DNA of 64,000 nt, from the NCBI GenBank assembly GCA_002314935.1, contig DCHW01000013.1:10996-74995 (forward strand), in the 5' to 3' direction. The stretch is from Clostridiales bacterium UBA1742 (GTDB lineage: Bacteria; Bacillota; Clostridia; TANB77; CAG-508). The translations under genes were made by a program, and so were the position numbers. Each line of letters opens with the position of its first letter. Position 1 is the first letter of the stretch. Shown in pieces: positions 28,977 to 38,032 of the stretch. The notes under the pieces are model-generated. The model was not told the DNA's origin, ran no database searches, and saw only the letters and a program-made list of their open reading frames with translations.

Positions 28977-30194
28977 TTACTCAACACTTTTCATTTCTTT
29001 TACCATTATATCTCCAAAAACTGCATATCCTTGTGTTGGATCAGAAACAAAAACATGAGTTATAGCCCCTATAAATTTTCCATTTTGTATAATTGGAGCT
29101 CCACTCATTCCTTGTATAATTCCTCCTGTTTTTTCTAGCAATTCTTCATCTGTAACTTTTATTATCATACTTTTATTATCTTCATTATTATTAATATATA
29201 TTTTTTTTATTTCAATATTATATTCTCTCCTTATTCCATCATCTAAAGTTAACAAAATTTTAGCCTCACCTTTTTTTATTTCATCTCTTGAAGCAACTTC
29301 TATTTCATTTAAATTGCTAATATTTAATACATTTGTATTGTTTAAAATACCATATATTCCAAAATTTGTATTTGTCCCTACTGTTCCAATTTCTTTACCA
29401 TTTATAATGCTTCCTCTTAGTTCTCCTGGCACCCCTTCTTCACCTTTTATAATAGAAAATATATTGCTTGTTACAACTTCGCCACTAGAAATTGTTATTA
29501 ATTCTTCTGTATCAATATCTAATATTCCATGACCCAATGCTCCAAATTTTTTAGTTGAAGGTTCATAATACGTTATTGTTCCAATTCCTGCAGCCCCATC
29601 TCTTACCCATAAACCTAATTTATATTCATTTTCTGATGTTTTTACTGGTTCAATATTTGTACTATATTCAATTCCATCTCTAACATATTCTATTTCTAAA
29701 TTATTTCCTTTACTATTTGATACTACTTTTATTAAATCAGATGTACATGTTATTTCATTTTTACCTATTTTTATAATTAAATCTCCTTCTTCTATTCCAC
29801 TTTCTTTATATGGTTCTTTCCCATTTATTTGACTTTTTCCTACAACTAAAACTCCACTTGTATATAATTTTAATCCAATAGTATTTCCTAATGGTATAAC
29901 TTTGGTTCTAGGTATTGTACTTATATCTATTTCTTTTATTGGAAATATATTAAATAATTTTATTGTAGCTGTCGTTTTTTGCAATTTTGTACTATCAGAA
30001 ACTGAGCTTGAAGCTTGTATTGTTTTTAAATTTTCTGTATCTTCTTTATTTACATATACACCAAATATAGTTTGTAAATTTAAATTTTCCCCTTCAAACA
30101 AAATTACATTTTGTGGCATTTGTGTTATATTAGTAATATAAATTAATAAAATAATTAATACTATTAACAATATAGTTGATTTAAATTTTTTCAT
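28977..30194 (-). CDS. spoIVB: SpoIVB peptidase (sigma-K checkpoint)
   Basis: A serine peptidase secreted from the forespore that triggers pro-sigma-K processing. The 405-residue protein has an N-terminal membrane signal (about 6-24), a PDZ domain (YKESGIEEGDLIIKIG) and the S55 peptidase part. That part has GALGHGILDIDTEEL with the catalytic His region and GIIQGMSGAPII with Ser364. The C-terminus GYAVFGDIMVKEM is typical. The ATG at 30194 follows AAAGAAAGGATG. It carries no in-phase CGG, although several other sporulation genes here do. Confidence 0.95.
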   Translation of the reverse strand: MKKFKSTILLIVLIILLIYITNITQMPQNVILFEGENLNLQTIFGVYVNKEDTENLKTIQASSSVSDSTKLQKTTATIKLFNIFPIKEIDISTIPRTKVIPLGNTIGLKLYTSGVLVVGKSQINGKEPYKESGIEEGDLIIKIGKNEITCTSDLIKVVSNSKGNNLEIEYVRDGIEYSTNIEPVKTSENEYKLGLWVRDGAAGIGTITYYEPSTKKFGALGHGILDIDTEELITISSGEVVTSNIFSIIKGEEGVPGELRGSIINGKEIGTVGTNTNFGIYGILNNTNVLNISNLNEIEVASRDEIKKGEAKILLTLDDGIRREYNIEIKKIYINNNEDNKSMIIKVTDEELLEKTGGIIQGMSGAPIIQNGKFIGAITHVFVSDPTQGYAVFGDIMVKEMKSVE

Positions 30195-30277
30195 AACACA
30201 ATCATCCTTTCTTTTTTAGAATAACCATTTTTTTTATTTTAAATCATTTAATTAAATCAATTTTTTTCGAAAAAAAC

Positions 30278-30306
30278 TTGCGTTTTTATTTCAACTGTGG
30301 TATAGT
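30278..30306 (+). promoter_or_regulatory. Promoter of rpmB
   Basis: TTGCGT (-35) at 30278-30283 and TATAGT (-10) at 30301-30306, separated by 17 bases. An AGGAGGTG ribosome binding site follows before the rpmB ATG. Confidence 0.75.
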
Positions 30307-30348
30307 AATAAATAGTCAGTTTATGCTAAATATAGGAGGTGTTGCATT

Positions 30349-30546
30349 ATGGCAAAGTGTGCAGTTTGTGAAAAAGCTTTAAGTCATGGAAATAAACTAA
30401 GTATTACTCGTTCACATATAAGTAAAAGAACAACAAGAACATTTAAACCAAATTTAAGAACAGTTAAAACAATAGTTGATGGTCAACCAAAAAAAATAAA
30501 AGTATGTGCAAAATGCTTACGTGCAGGAAAAGTACAAAAAGCATAA
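30349..30546 (+). CDS. rpmB: Ribosomal protein L28
   Basis: A 65-residue large-subunit protein. It is the cysteine-bearing (zinc-type) form, with CAVC at residues 4-7 and CAKC near residue 54. The AGGAGGTG site and a sigma-A-like promoter lie upstream, and a bidirectional hairpin follows. It is convergent with the spoVM pair, as it is adjacent to spoVM in Bacillus. Confidence 0.98.
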   Translation: MAKCAVCEKALSHGNKLSITRSHISKRTTRTFKPNLRTVKTIVDGQPKKIKVCAKCLRAGKVQKA

Positions 30547-30582
30547 TAAAAAAAATAGGTATAAACCTATTTTTTTTATTAT
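30545..30582. terminator. Bidirectional terminator between rpmB and spoVM
   Basis: AATAGGT ATAA ACCTATT flanked by an A run and a T run, usable from either side. Confidence 0.85.
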
Positions 30583-30593
30583 GCTTTTATAAT

Positions 30594-30674
30594 TTATGTA
30601 TTGTTTTTAATACCAAACATTAATTTAACAATACCTCTTAAAAATTTAGGAACTTTTTTTACCACAATAGTCAT
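30594..30674 (-). CDS. spoVM: Stage V sporulation protein M (26 residues)
   Basis: A very short frame starting MTIVVKKVPKFLRGIVKLMF, 26 residues in all, the exact length of Bacillus SpoVM. It shares the PKFL-GIV core with it. SpoVM is an amphipathic helix that recognises the convex forespore membrane and anchors the coat through SpoIVA. AAAGGAGTGTGG gives a good ribosome binding site. It lies beside rpmB, as in Bacillus. The preceding small membrane protein gene ends 18 bases upstream. Confidence 0.9.
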   Translation of the reverse strand: MTIVVKKVPKFLRGIVKLMFGIKNNT

Positions 30675-30692
30675 TTTACCACACTCCTTTAT

Positions 30693-30843
30693 TTAACAAC
30701 ATAGCCATGCTACACCTACTGCAATTATTGTAATTCCGTATTATAAATAGCCATCCACCTAATGGAAGTAAAATGACTAATAATATACCTATGCCAAATC
30801 CTATTAAGCACACAGCTAATGTCTTTTTTAATACATGTAGCAT
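30693..30843 (-). CDS. Small two-helix membrane protein beside spoVM, +1 frame change at in-phase CGG
   Basis: A 49-residue protein after skipping the C of CGG at codon 36. Residues 1-35 contain a first membrane helix (CLIGFGIGILLVILLP) and the GGW turn. The incoming frame then reads ATA CGG A; unshifted it would end in a polar, cysteine-rich tail (RNYNNCSRC...). Shifted, it continues GITIIAVGVAWLCC, a clean second membrane helix. Small two-helix proteins of this pattern are common next to spoVM in Clostridia in my recollection; their function is not known. AAGGAGGTAGAA precedes the ATG. Confidence 0.8.
30736..30738 (-). other. In-phase CGG, +1 recoding site in the small membrane protein gene
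   Basis: ATA CGG A; skipping the C gives GGA ATT ACA and converts a polar tail into a hydrophobic helix. Confidence 0.82.
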
Positions 30844-30925
30844 TTCTACCTCCTTGTTTATTTACTGTATGTTTTCTACTACTATAATATATTAAGTTAC
30901 ATAAAAAAGGGTGATAATTTTAAAT

Positions 30926-31555
30926 ATGAATAAAAAAAATAGAGCAATAGAAATAATTAAAATATTAAAGCAAACATATCCAGATGCAAAATGTAGTTTA
31001 GATTTTACAACTCCATTTGAAATGGGAATTGCAGTAATGCTTTCTGCCCAATGTACAGATGAAAGAGTTAATAAAACTACTCCATATATTTTTTCTAAAT
31101 ATAATACACCTCAAGATTTTGTAAATATTGATATTAATGAATTAGAATTATTAATTCATCCCTGTGGATTTTATAAAACAAAAGCAAAAAACATTAAAGG
31201 ATATGCTCAAAAAATAATTTCAGACTATAATGGTACAGTACCCGAAAATATTGAAAGTTTAATAACCCTTCCAGGAATTGGTCGAAAAAGTGCAAATGTT
31301 ATTATGCTAGAAGCATTTAATAACCCTGTCGGAATTGCAGTTGATACTCATGCAAGAAGAATTTCAAACAGACTAAATTTATCTCAAAGCCAGGATCCAA
31401 TAAAAATAGAACAAGATTTGATAAATTTATTTCCAAAGAAATATTTTAAAGATATCAATCATTTACTTGTATGGCATGGTCGAAATCTATGTACTGCAAG
31501 GAATCCTAAATGTAAAGAATGTCCTTTATTTAATTTATGTAATTGGCACAAATAA
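30926..31555 (+). CDS. nth: Endonuclease III
   Basis: A DNA glycosylase/AP lyase that removes oxidised pyrimidines. The 209-residue protein has the helix-hairpin-helix LPGIGRKSANV with the catalytic Lys, VDTHARRISNRL with the catalytic Asp, and the 4Fe-4S cysteines CTARNPKCKECPLFNLC. I choose the ATG at 30926; a GTG at 30911 in the same frame lies directly on the purine-rich site. It stands alone on the plus strand, divergent from the spoVM pair. Confidence 0.95.
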   Translation: MNKKNRAIEIIKILKQTYPDAKCSLDFTTPFEMGIAVMLSAQCTDERVNKTTPYIFSKYNTPQDFVNIDINELELLIHPCGFYKTKAKNIKGYAQKIISDYNGTVPENIESLITLPGIGRKSANVIMLEAFNNPVGIAVDTHARRISNRLNLSQSQDPIKIEQDLINLFPKKYFKDINHLLVWHGRNLCTARNPKCKECPLFNLCNWHK

Positions 31556-31611
31556 TTCATTGACAAACTTAATATAAAAGCTATATTATATATTCAAAAG
31601 GGAGGTATTTT

Positions 31612-32904
31612 ATGATTAAAAAAACGATTACTTTTTTTGGTTTATTTTTATTATTAATTTCATCACTTTGCTTTGCATCAAATGAATTAAATTTATTAAA
31701 TCAAGATTTATATATTACAGATAATAATTATGTTCTTAATAATCTAATTGCAGGAAATGTTTTTGTTTCTAATAAAAATTTCTCAACAGATGCTTCTGAT
31801 AATGGAGGAACAATTTCTGGGAATTTATTTGTAAAATCTAATTCTGTAAATATAAAATCAGTTAAAGATGAAAATGGAGCTACTACTCAAGTTTCTACAA
31901 TTTACGGAAATGTTTATGCCATTTCTGATACTTTTACTTTAGAAGAAGGATGTTCAATAAATGGAGATTTGTATTTTTATGGTAACACTTTAAATTTGGA
32001 AAATTCTTCTCAAATAGGTGGAAACATTTTTGTTTCTGCAGATAATGTAACTATAAATTCTCAAATTAATGGTAGTGCATATATTACATCAAAAAATTTT
32101 AATTTGAATTATGATGCTTATATTTTTAATGATTTGAATTTAAATTCTAAATACGCAATTTTAAATGGACAAATTGGTAGAAATTGCAAAACAAAAAATA
32201 ATACTTTTACAAGTCAATCTGGTTTTAAGGTATCAGGAGATTTTTTTGCAACATCAAATGAAATTAATTTTGCAGGTGAAATAATAGGAAATGTTAATTT
32301 AAACGCAAAAAAAATTACTTTTAATACAAATGATTCTACTTGTATAATTAGAGGCGATTTAAATTATTCTTCTAATTCAGAAATTAATATTACTTCAACA
32401 AATGTATATGGAAAAATAAATCATACAAAATATAAAACAAATATTGGTAAATCAATATTAAATAAACTAGTATCTTACATTTCATTGTTAATTTATATAT
32501 TCGCAATTAATATTTTACTAAACAAATTATTTAAAAACTTTGTAAACAAAAGCATTAATTTTAATATAAAAAATTTATTTGTTTTCTTTGGTTTAGGATT
32601 GGCATTTTTAATTATGCTTCCAATTATTATTGCTTTACTTTTTATATTAAAAATAACTCTAGTACTAGCTTGTATATTATTAGCTATATATTTTATTCTA
32701 TTATCACTTGCTATTCCTGTATTTATAAATACATTAGCAAACAAATTTAAAAAGAAAAATATTTATTTAAATATATTAATATTAACCTCTATTTTATGGT
32801 TAATTTCTTTAATACCATTTGTAGGATTTGTATTTGATATAATAATTACACTATTAGGATTTGGAATTATAATTATTAATATAAAACAAAATAAAAAATG
32901 TTAG
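31612..32904 (+). CDS. Secreted bactofilin-like repeat protein with C-terminal membrane domain
   Basis: A 430-residue protein. A signal peptide (about 1-22, ending CFA) precedes roughly 250 residues of a right-handed beta-helix-like repeat in which short hydrophobic strands alternate with turns (GNVYAISDTFTLEEG, GDLYFYGNTLNLE, GNIFVSADNVTIN). This resembles polymer-forming bactofilins. After about residue 280 come four to five membrane helices. Such proteins may form an ordered outside-facing scaffold tied to the membrane. No close named homologue is recognised. The ATG follows GGGAGG. Confidence 0.7.
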   Translation: MIKKTITFFGLFLLLISSLCFASNELNLLNQDLYITDNNYVLNNLIAGNVFVSNKNFSTDASDNGGTISGNLFVKSNSVNIKSVKDENGATTQVSTIYGNVYAISDTFTLEEGCSINGDLYFYGNTLNLENSSQIGGNIFVSADNVTINSQINGSAYITSKNFNLNYDAYIFNDLNLNSKYAILNGQIGRNCKTKNNTFTSQSGFKVSGDFFATSNEINFAGEIIGNVNLNAKKITFNTNDSTCIIRGDLNYSSNSEINITSTNVYGKINHTKYKTNIGKSILNKLVSYISLLIYIFAINILLNKLFKNFVNKSINFNIKNLFVFFGLGLAFLIMLPIIIALLFILKITLVLACILLAIYFILLSLAIPVFINTLANKFKKKNIYLNILILTSILWLISLIPFVGFVFDIIITLLGFGIIIINIKQNKKC

Positions 32905-32928
32905 TCTTATGACTAACATTTTTTATTT
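32893..32928. terminator. Bidirectional terminator
   Basis: ATGTTAGTC TTAT GACTAACAT with A and T runs on either side, between convergent genes. Confidence 0.85.
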
Positions 32929-33576
32929 TAATTCTTTTATTGCTTCTTTAAAATTCTCTGCTAATATTATTGCATTTCCAGCAACTGCAATATCAACATT
33001 TGCTTTTTTTACTGTTTCTATTGTTTCTTTATTTACTCCACCATCTACTTCTATATATGTATCTAACTTTTTACTTTCTATTGTTTTACTTATCTCTTTT
33101 GCCTTTTCTAAAGCTTCTGGAATTAGTTTTTGCCCACCTTTTCCTGGTTCAACAGTCATTACTAATATCATATACACCAATGGTAAAAAATCTATAATTT
33201 TGCTAATATCTGTATTTGGTTTTATAGATATTGCAGGTTTTACTCCATTTTGTTTTATATAGTTTATTATTTCAATTATTTCTTCATTACTTTTACAAGC
33301 TTCATAATGAAATGTTATTATACTGGGTTCTAATGACAAATATTTATCTATATGCTCCTTTGGATTTTCGACCATTAAATGAACATCCAAAGGAATATTA
33401 GATATATGTTTTATTGTGTTTGCATAATCATACATTAACTCTGTTGTATCTCTTTCTACAAATTTTCCATCCATTACATCAATATGAAAATAATCTGTTC
33501 CAGCTGTTTCTAAATTATAAAAAACTGTTGTTGCATTTTCCATTTCTACACTTAAAATTGAAGTTGAAATTTCCAT
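32923..33576 (-). CDS. rpe: Ribulose-phosphate 3-epimerase
   Basis: Interconverts ribulose 5-phosphate and xylulose 5-phosphate. The 217-residue TIM barrel has ISTSILS, FHIDVMDGKFV, LDVHLMVENP, ITFHYEA, VMTVEPGKGGQK and IEVDGGVN, all expected metal- and phosphate-binding motifs. One deviation is MTVEPGKGGQ where many homologues have MSVxPGFGGQ. It follows prkC in the same direction; rsgA, usually between them, is absent. Confidence 0.95.
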   Translation of the reverse strand: MEISTSILSVEMENATTVFYNLETAGTDYFHIDVMDGKFVERDTTELMYDYANTIKHISNIPLDVHLMVENPKEHIDKYLSLEPSIITFHYEACKSNEEIIEIINYIKQNGVKPAISIKPNTDISKIIDFLPLVYMILVMTVEPGKGGQKLIPEALEKAKEISKTIESKKLDTYIEVDGGVNKETIETVKKANVDIAVAGNAIILAENFKEAIKELK

Positions 33577-33603
33577 TTTGTTTCTCCTTATTTAGTAATT
33601 TTA

Positions 33604-35541
33604 TTAATCTATTGTAATAGATGTTTGACTATTTAAGTTAATTGTTTTTTCAGCTTTTTTATTTCCATCTATATATACTTTAATTGTTACATTACCAGAA
33701 CCTTCGAAGCTAACAGATTCATTTGTAGATGCTTTGCTTACAATTTTTTGTTCAATTTGTTCATCATTAACAGTAATTTTTAAAGTTATAGTTCCAGGAT
33801 CTATTAATCCTCCATCAACATCATGTTTCTCTTCATATCCATTTAAAGATTTAACATTAACATTTACAGTAGCAGATTTTGTTTCATCAAACTCATTTAC
33901 AGTAATTGTAATTTCTGTATCTTTATCTACTTTACTGCCTTTTGAAATATTTTGGTCTACAACTACACCATTTGGCTTGCTAGAATCATTTACTTTTGTT
34001 GTACTTTTCCATTTTAATTTTGCATTTGTCAATGTTGCTTTAGCTTCTTCTTCTGTCTTTCCAGATAAATCTGGAACTTCAATTTGTTCAATTCCTTTAC
34101 TTACTGTTAAAATAATGGTTGTTCCAGCTGGTGTGTCTACATCAGCATCTATACTTTGTTTTATTACAATTCCATCTTCAACAGTATCACTGTATTCTTC
34201 CTCTATTTGAACAATTAATCCTAATTCTTCCAAAGATTTTTTTGCTTCATCTTTTTTCTTTCCGATAACTTTTTCTGTTTTTACTATTTCTTGGCCTTTA
34301 CTTATAACTACTTTTATTGAAGATTTTTCTTTTACTTTAATATTTTGATATCCTGGATCTTGCTCAATTATTTTACCTTCTTCAACTGTTAAATCATATC
34401 TTTCTTCCTTTACCTCTACCTTTAGTTTAACCTCTTTAGCCTTAGTTTCCGCTTCTTCAAGAGTTAATCCTACTAAGTTAGGAAGTTGTACATCCTTCTT
34501 TTTAGTTAATGAAGAAATTTCATATGTTCCAAATCCAACAGCAAACATAACAAATATTGCTATAAATATCATTGTAAACCCTTTCATTATAGGATGTTCT
34601 TCGAAATATTTTTTCATTTTTGAAAATTTTTGTTTCTTTTTTGGTTTATCTTCTGAATGTCTAGAGCTTTCTTGTTTAACAGCATGCTCTGTAGGAATAT
34701 ATACAAAATCTTCTTCAGGATTTTTTAATGCTCTATTTAAATCTTTTAGCATTTCAGTTGCATTAGCATATCTTAATTCTGGATCTTTTTGCATTGCTTT
34801 CATTATTATTTTATTTACACTTAATGGAATTTCTGGATTAATAACTATAGGTTCTACTGGTTCTTCTTGCATATGTTTTAAAGCAACAGAAACAGGAGTA
34901 TCTGCATCAAAAGGTACTCTTCCTGTTACCATTTCATACATTACAACACCTAATGAATATAAATCAGATTTTTCGTCTGTATTTCTACCTTTTGCATGTT
35001 CTGGTGAGAAATAATGTACAGATCCTATTGTAGTTCCAAATGCTGTTATTGTTGAATTTGAAACTGCTTTTGCAATTCCAAAGTCTGTTACTTTAGCAAT
35101 TCCATCTTCAGTTATAATAATATTATGTGGCTTAATATCTCTATGAATTATTCCATTTTTATGGGCTGTTTCTAATGCTGAAGCTATTTGAATTGCAACT
35201 TTCACAGACCACTTCCAACCTATTGCTCCATCTTCTACAATAATTTCTTTTAAAGTTTTTCCTTTTACTAACTCCATTACTATATAATATAAATTTCCTT
35301 CATTTCCTACATCATATACAGATACAATATTAGGATGTGAAAAACATGCAACAGCTTGTGCTTCTACATTAAATCTTTTTATAAATTCTTCATCTGTTGT
35401 AAATTCATCTCTTAATATTTTTACAGCTACATATCTATTTAGGACATGGCATTTTGCTTTATATACAGTTGCCATCCCACCATTTCCTATTTTTTCTATT
35501 AATTCGTATCTATTTCCCAATAATTTACCTTCTAAATTCAT
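33604..35541 (-). CDS. prkC: Serine/threonine protein kinase with PASTA domains
   Basis: A membrane kinase that senses peptidoglycan fragments. The 645-residue protein has a Hanks-type kinase domain with GNGGMATVY, Lys41, HRDIKPHN at 133-140 and DFGIAK at 153-158. A single membrane helix follows near residue 330. Outside there are three PASTA repeats (each starting near VPDLSGKTEEEA or an equivalent) and a C-terminal beta domain of about 100 residues. It is paired with the phosphatase gene prpC 27 bases upstream. PrkC often phosphorylates IreB in related bacteria, and ireB is also in this window. Confidence 0.96.
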   Translation of the reverse strand: MNLEGKLLGNRYELIEKIGNGGMATVYKAKCHVLNRYVAVKILRDEFTTDEEFIKRFNVEAQAVACFSHPNIVSVYDVGNEGNLYYIVMELVKGKTLKEIIVEDGAIGWKWSVKVAIQIASALETAHKNGIIHRDIKPHNIIITEDGIAKVTDFGIAKAVSNSTITAFGTTIGSVHYFSPEHAKGRNTDEKSDLYSLGVVMYEMVTGRVPFDADTPVSVALKHMQEEPVEPIVINPEIPLSVNKIIMKAMQKDPELRYANATEMLKDLNRALKNPEEDFVYIPTEHAVKQESSRHSEDKPKKKQKFSKMKKYFEEHPIMKGFTMIFIAIFVMFAVGFGTYEISSLTKKKDVQLPNLVGLTLEEAETKAKEVKLKVEVKEERYDLTVEEGKIIEQDPGYQNIKVKEKSSIKVVISKGQEIVKTEKVIGKKKDEAKKSLEELGLIVQIEEEYSDTVEDGIVIKQSIDADVDTPAGTTIILTVSKGIEQIEVPDLSGKTEEEAKATLTNAKLKWKSTTKVNDSSKPNGVVVDQNISKGSKVDKDTEITITVNEFDETKSATVNVNVKSLNGYEEKHDVDGGLIDPGTITLKITVNDEQIEQKIVSKASTNESVSFEGSGNVTIKVYIDGNKKAEKTINLNSQTSITID

Positions 35542-35568
35542 TTATGGTTTCCTCCATTTATAAATAAT

Positions 35569-36303
35569 CTATTTGTTATTGTCTATTATTATTACACTTA
35601 TATTATCATAACCACCTAATTGATTAGCCTCAAATACCAATTTTATTGGTGAATTTTCTGGGTCTTCTTTAATTATATTATATATTTTTTCTTCTGTAAG
35701 CATATTTGTCAACCCATCAGAACACATACACATAATATCATTTTCTAAAAAACCTCTAACCATTATATCTGGTTCAATTTTATTTGCACATCCCAAAGCT
35801 TTCATTAACATATTTTTTTTAGGATGATAAAATGCTTCTTCTCTTGTTATAGTTCCATCTTTTACTAATTCTTCAACATAACTATGGTCAGTTGTTATTC
35901 TTCTCATTATATTTTTTCTAATTCTATAAATCCTACTATCTCCAATATGCCCAATATATGCTCTATTTTCATAAATCAAACATATTTCTAAAGTAGTTCC
36001 CATTTGTTCTAATTCTTCTGTTGTTTTTGATTTTTCATAAACCATTGCATTTGCATATTCCATAGCTTTTTTTATTAATTCCTGTAATGCTTCTTTCGTA
36101 CGAGCAACATTAACAAAATTTTCTTCAATATATTTTTTTGCAGATATTGTTGCCAAATTACTTGCAATTTCTCCACCTTTATATCCACCCATTCCATCTG
36201 CTAAAATACATAATTTATATCTATCATTATTGTCCGACACATAATAAAAATCTTGATTTATTTGTCTTTCTTTTCCTATATCGGTTTTTGCAAAGACTTG
36301 CAT
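35569..36303 (-). CDS. prpC: PP2C-type protein phosphatase
   Basis: Removes phosphate from PrkC targets. The 244-residue protein has the PP2C motifs NQDFYY, CILADGMGGYKGGE, IGHIGDSRIYRI, TTDHSYVEELV and MCSDGLTNML. The start at 36303 lies inside the shifted end of rlmN (overlap 36276-36303), with GAGGTGG as ribosome binding site. If RlmN is made full length, ribosomes finishing it pass this start, which suggests translational coupling that depends on the frame change. Confidence 0.95.
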   Translation of the reverse strand: MQVFAKTDIGKERQINQDFYYVSDNNDRYKLCILADGMGGYKGGEIASNLATISAKKYIEENFVNVARTKEALQELIKKAMEYANAMVYEKSKTTEELEQMGTTLEICLIYENRAYIGHIGDSRIYRIRKNIMRRITTDHSYVEELVKDGTITREEAFYHPKKNMLMKALGCANKIEPDIMVRGFLENDIMCMCSDGLTNMLTEEKIYNIIKEDPENSPIKLVFEANQLGGYDNISVIIIDNNK

Positions 36304-37329
36304 TTTTCCACCTCTTTTTTCCTAAGTTGTCCACACGCTGCATCTATATCAGACCCGAAGTTCACGTCTTATTGTAGCAACTATTCCTTTTTTATTTAAA
36401 TAATCTCTAAATTTTATTATATTTTCATTTGTACTTTTATTATATTTACCATTTTCTATTTTATTAATTGGTATTAAATTTACATGACATAACATACCTT
36501 TTAGCAATTTTATTAATTTATCTGCATCATCTAAATTGTCATTATTATCCTTTGCTAATGCATATTCAAAAGAAATTCTCTTGTTTGTTTTTTCTATGTA
36601 ATATTTACATGCTTTCATTAGCTCCTGAATATTATATGTATTATTTACAGGCATCATCTGACTTCTTTTTTCATTATCTGCACTATGCAAAGAAATTGAC
36701 AAAGTGCACTGCATATCTCTATCTGCTAATTCATATATTTTAGGAACCAATCCACTTGTAGAAATAGAAATATGTCTTGCTCCCATGTTAATACCTTTTT
36801 GGCTATTTAAAATTCCTATTGCTTGCATTACATTGTCATAATTATCTAAAGGCTCTCCAATTCCCATAAATACTAAATTAGAAATTTTAATATTTTCATC
36901 TCTTTCAATTGCAAGTAATTGTTCAACTATCTCTCCTGCTGTTAAGCTTCTTACAAATTTAATTCCAGTTGATGCACAGAATTTGCATCCCATTTTACAT
37001 CCTATTTGCGATGAAACACATATTGTTTTACCATGTTTATATTCCATTAGTACTGATTCTATAGCATTTCCATCTAGTGTATCAAACAAATATTTTTTTG
37101 TTCCGTCTTTTGAAACCTGCTTTTGCAATATTTTAAATGTATGTAAATCAAATTTTTCTTTTAATTTTTCTCTAAGTTCAATCGAAATATTAGTCATTTC
37201 ATCAAAATTTGTTACATGCTCTACAAATATCCATTTAAAAATTTGTTCTGCTCTATATTGCTTTTCGCCTAAATCTATTAAAACTTGTTTTAAATCATCT
37301 AAATTGTAATCTTTAATATTTTTCTTCAA
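36276..37329 (-). CDS. rlmN: 23S rRNA (adenine2503-C2)/tRNA methyltransferase RlmN, +1 frame change at in-phase CGG
   Basis: A radical SAM enzyme that methylates A2503 of 23S rRNA and A37 of some tRNAs. The radical SAM motif CKMGCKFCAS and GIGEPLDNYDN are present. At codon 325 the frame reads CTT CGG GTC TGA, which would end the protein after ELRV. Skipping the C gives ELGSDIDAACGQLRKK and a 350-residue protein. The GxDIDAACGQL ending is a family hallmark, and its Cys is the one that forms the covalent intermediate in E. coli RlmN. So the unshifted product should be inactive. The shifted end overlaps the start of prpC by 28 bases. Confidence 0.96.
36355..36357 (-). other. In-phase CGG, +1 recoding site in rlmN
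   Basis: CTT CGG GTC TGA; skipping the C gives GGG TCT GAT and adds the conserved C-terminal catalytic segment. It is the only site followed by G. Confidence 0.93.
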
Positions 37330-37440
37330 TTATATCTTTCCTTTTTACAATTTTACAGGTACATTGTATCATAATGAATTTTATATTACAAGTTTTTAAT
37401 ATTAAAAATATAAGACTTGTCAATAAATTATTTAAAAATA

Positions 37441-37475
37441 AAAAAGAAAATAATTAATAAAATTATTTTCTTTTT
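37441..37475 (-). terminator. AT-rich hairpin upstream of rlmN
   Basis: AAAAAGAAAATAATT AATAA AATTATTTTCTTTTT, an almost perfect inverted repeat. It is downstream of the yrzB gene group on the minus strand. Confidence 0.6.
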
Positions 37476-37598
37476 ATTTAATCTTCTTTTTATATTTATT
37501 AAATCATATTGTGTATGTGATACAGCTTCAAAGGTTTTAAATGCCATTTAATTGCATCACATTTTTTTCTGTTTCTTATTAATTATCTATGTGTATTG

Positions 37599-37621
37599 CG
37601 GGCGATTAAAATCGCCCCTAC
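37599..37621. repeat. REP-like palindromic repeat, copy 5
   Basis: CGGGCGATTAAAATCGCCC then CTAC, identical to copies 1, 3 and 7. Confidence 0.9.
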
Positions 37622-37676
37622 ATTTTTGCGTTTTGTATTTTGTGGGTAATTAAAATCACCAGGTATATCTTTTTTA

Positions 37677-37991
37677 TTAATCTTCATCTACAAAATTAAA
37701 TTCATCTTTAAATTTTTCTTTGAACATTTCAAATACTGTATTTAATGTTTCTTCATCATCAACACTTACATAAGATTCTTCGTCTTCAGCATCTGTATCT
37801 TCAATTTTTAATATTACTACTTCTCCATCTTCTTCGTTTCCTTCTTCCATTGGTAATAATATTACATATTCTTCATTTTCATATTCTATTAAATCTAAAA
37901 ATTCAAATTTAACTTCTTTCCCTTCTTCGTCATTTAAAACAACTATGTTGTCTAATTCTTCTCCCATTTCTAAGTTTTCATTTTTATTCAT
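37677..37991 (-). CDS. yrzB: DUF1292 (YrzB-like) acidic protein
   Basis: A 104-residue, very acidic protein of the DUF1292 family (LIEYENEEYVILLPMEE). It usually follows ireB and ruvX in Bacillota, as here. The role is unknown. I start it at the ATG at 37991 (MNKNENLEMG), preceded by GAAGGGAGATT, not at upstream in-frame codons. Confidence 0.85.
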   Translation of the reverse strand: MNKNENLEMGEELDNIVVLNDEEGKEVKFEFLDLIEYENEEYVILLPMEEGNEEDGEVVILKIEDTDAEDEESYVSVDDEETLNTVFEMFKEKFKDEFNFVDED

Positions 37992-38032
37992 TTTTAATCT
38001 CCCTTCAAAATTAATTATATTTATATAAAAAA

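Larger units (their letters stand above)
37330..37676. other. Intergenic region with terminator-like hairpin and REP-like repeat
   Basis: No gene is visible. It holds a hairpin at 37441-37475 and a stretch at 37508-37553 similar to 10676-10720. A REP-like repeat lies at 37599, with a degraded second copy around 37643 (GGGTAATTAAAATCACC). Confidence 0.6.
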
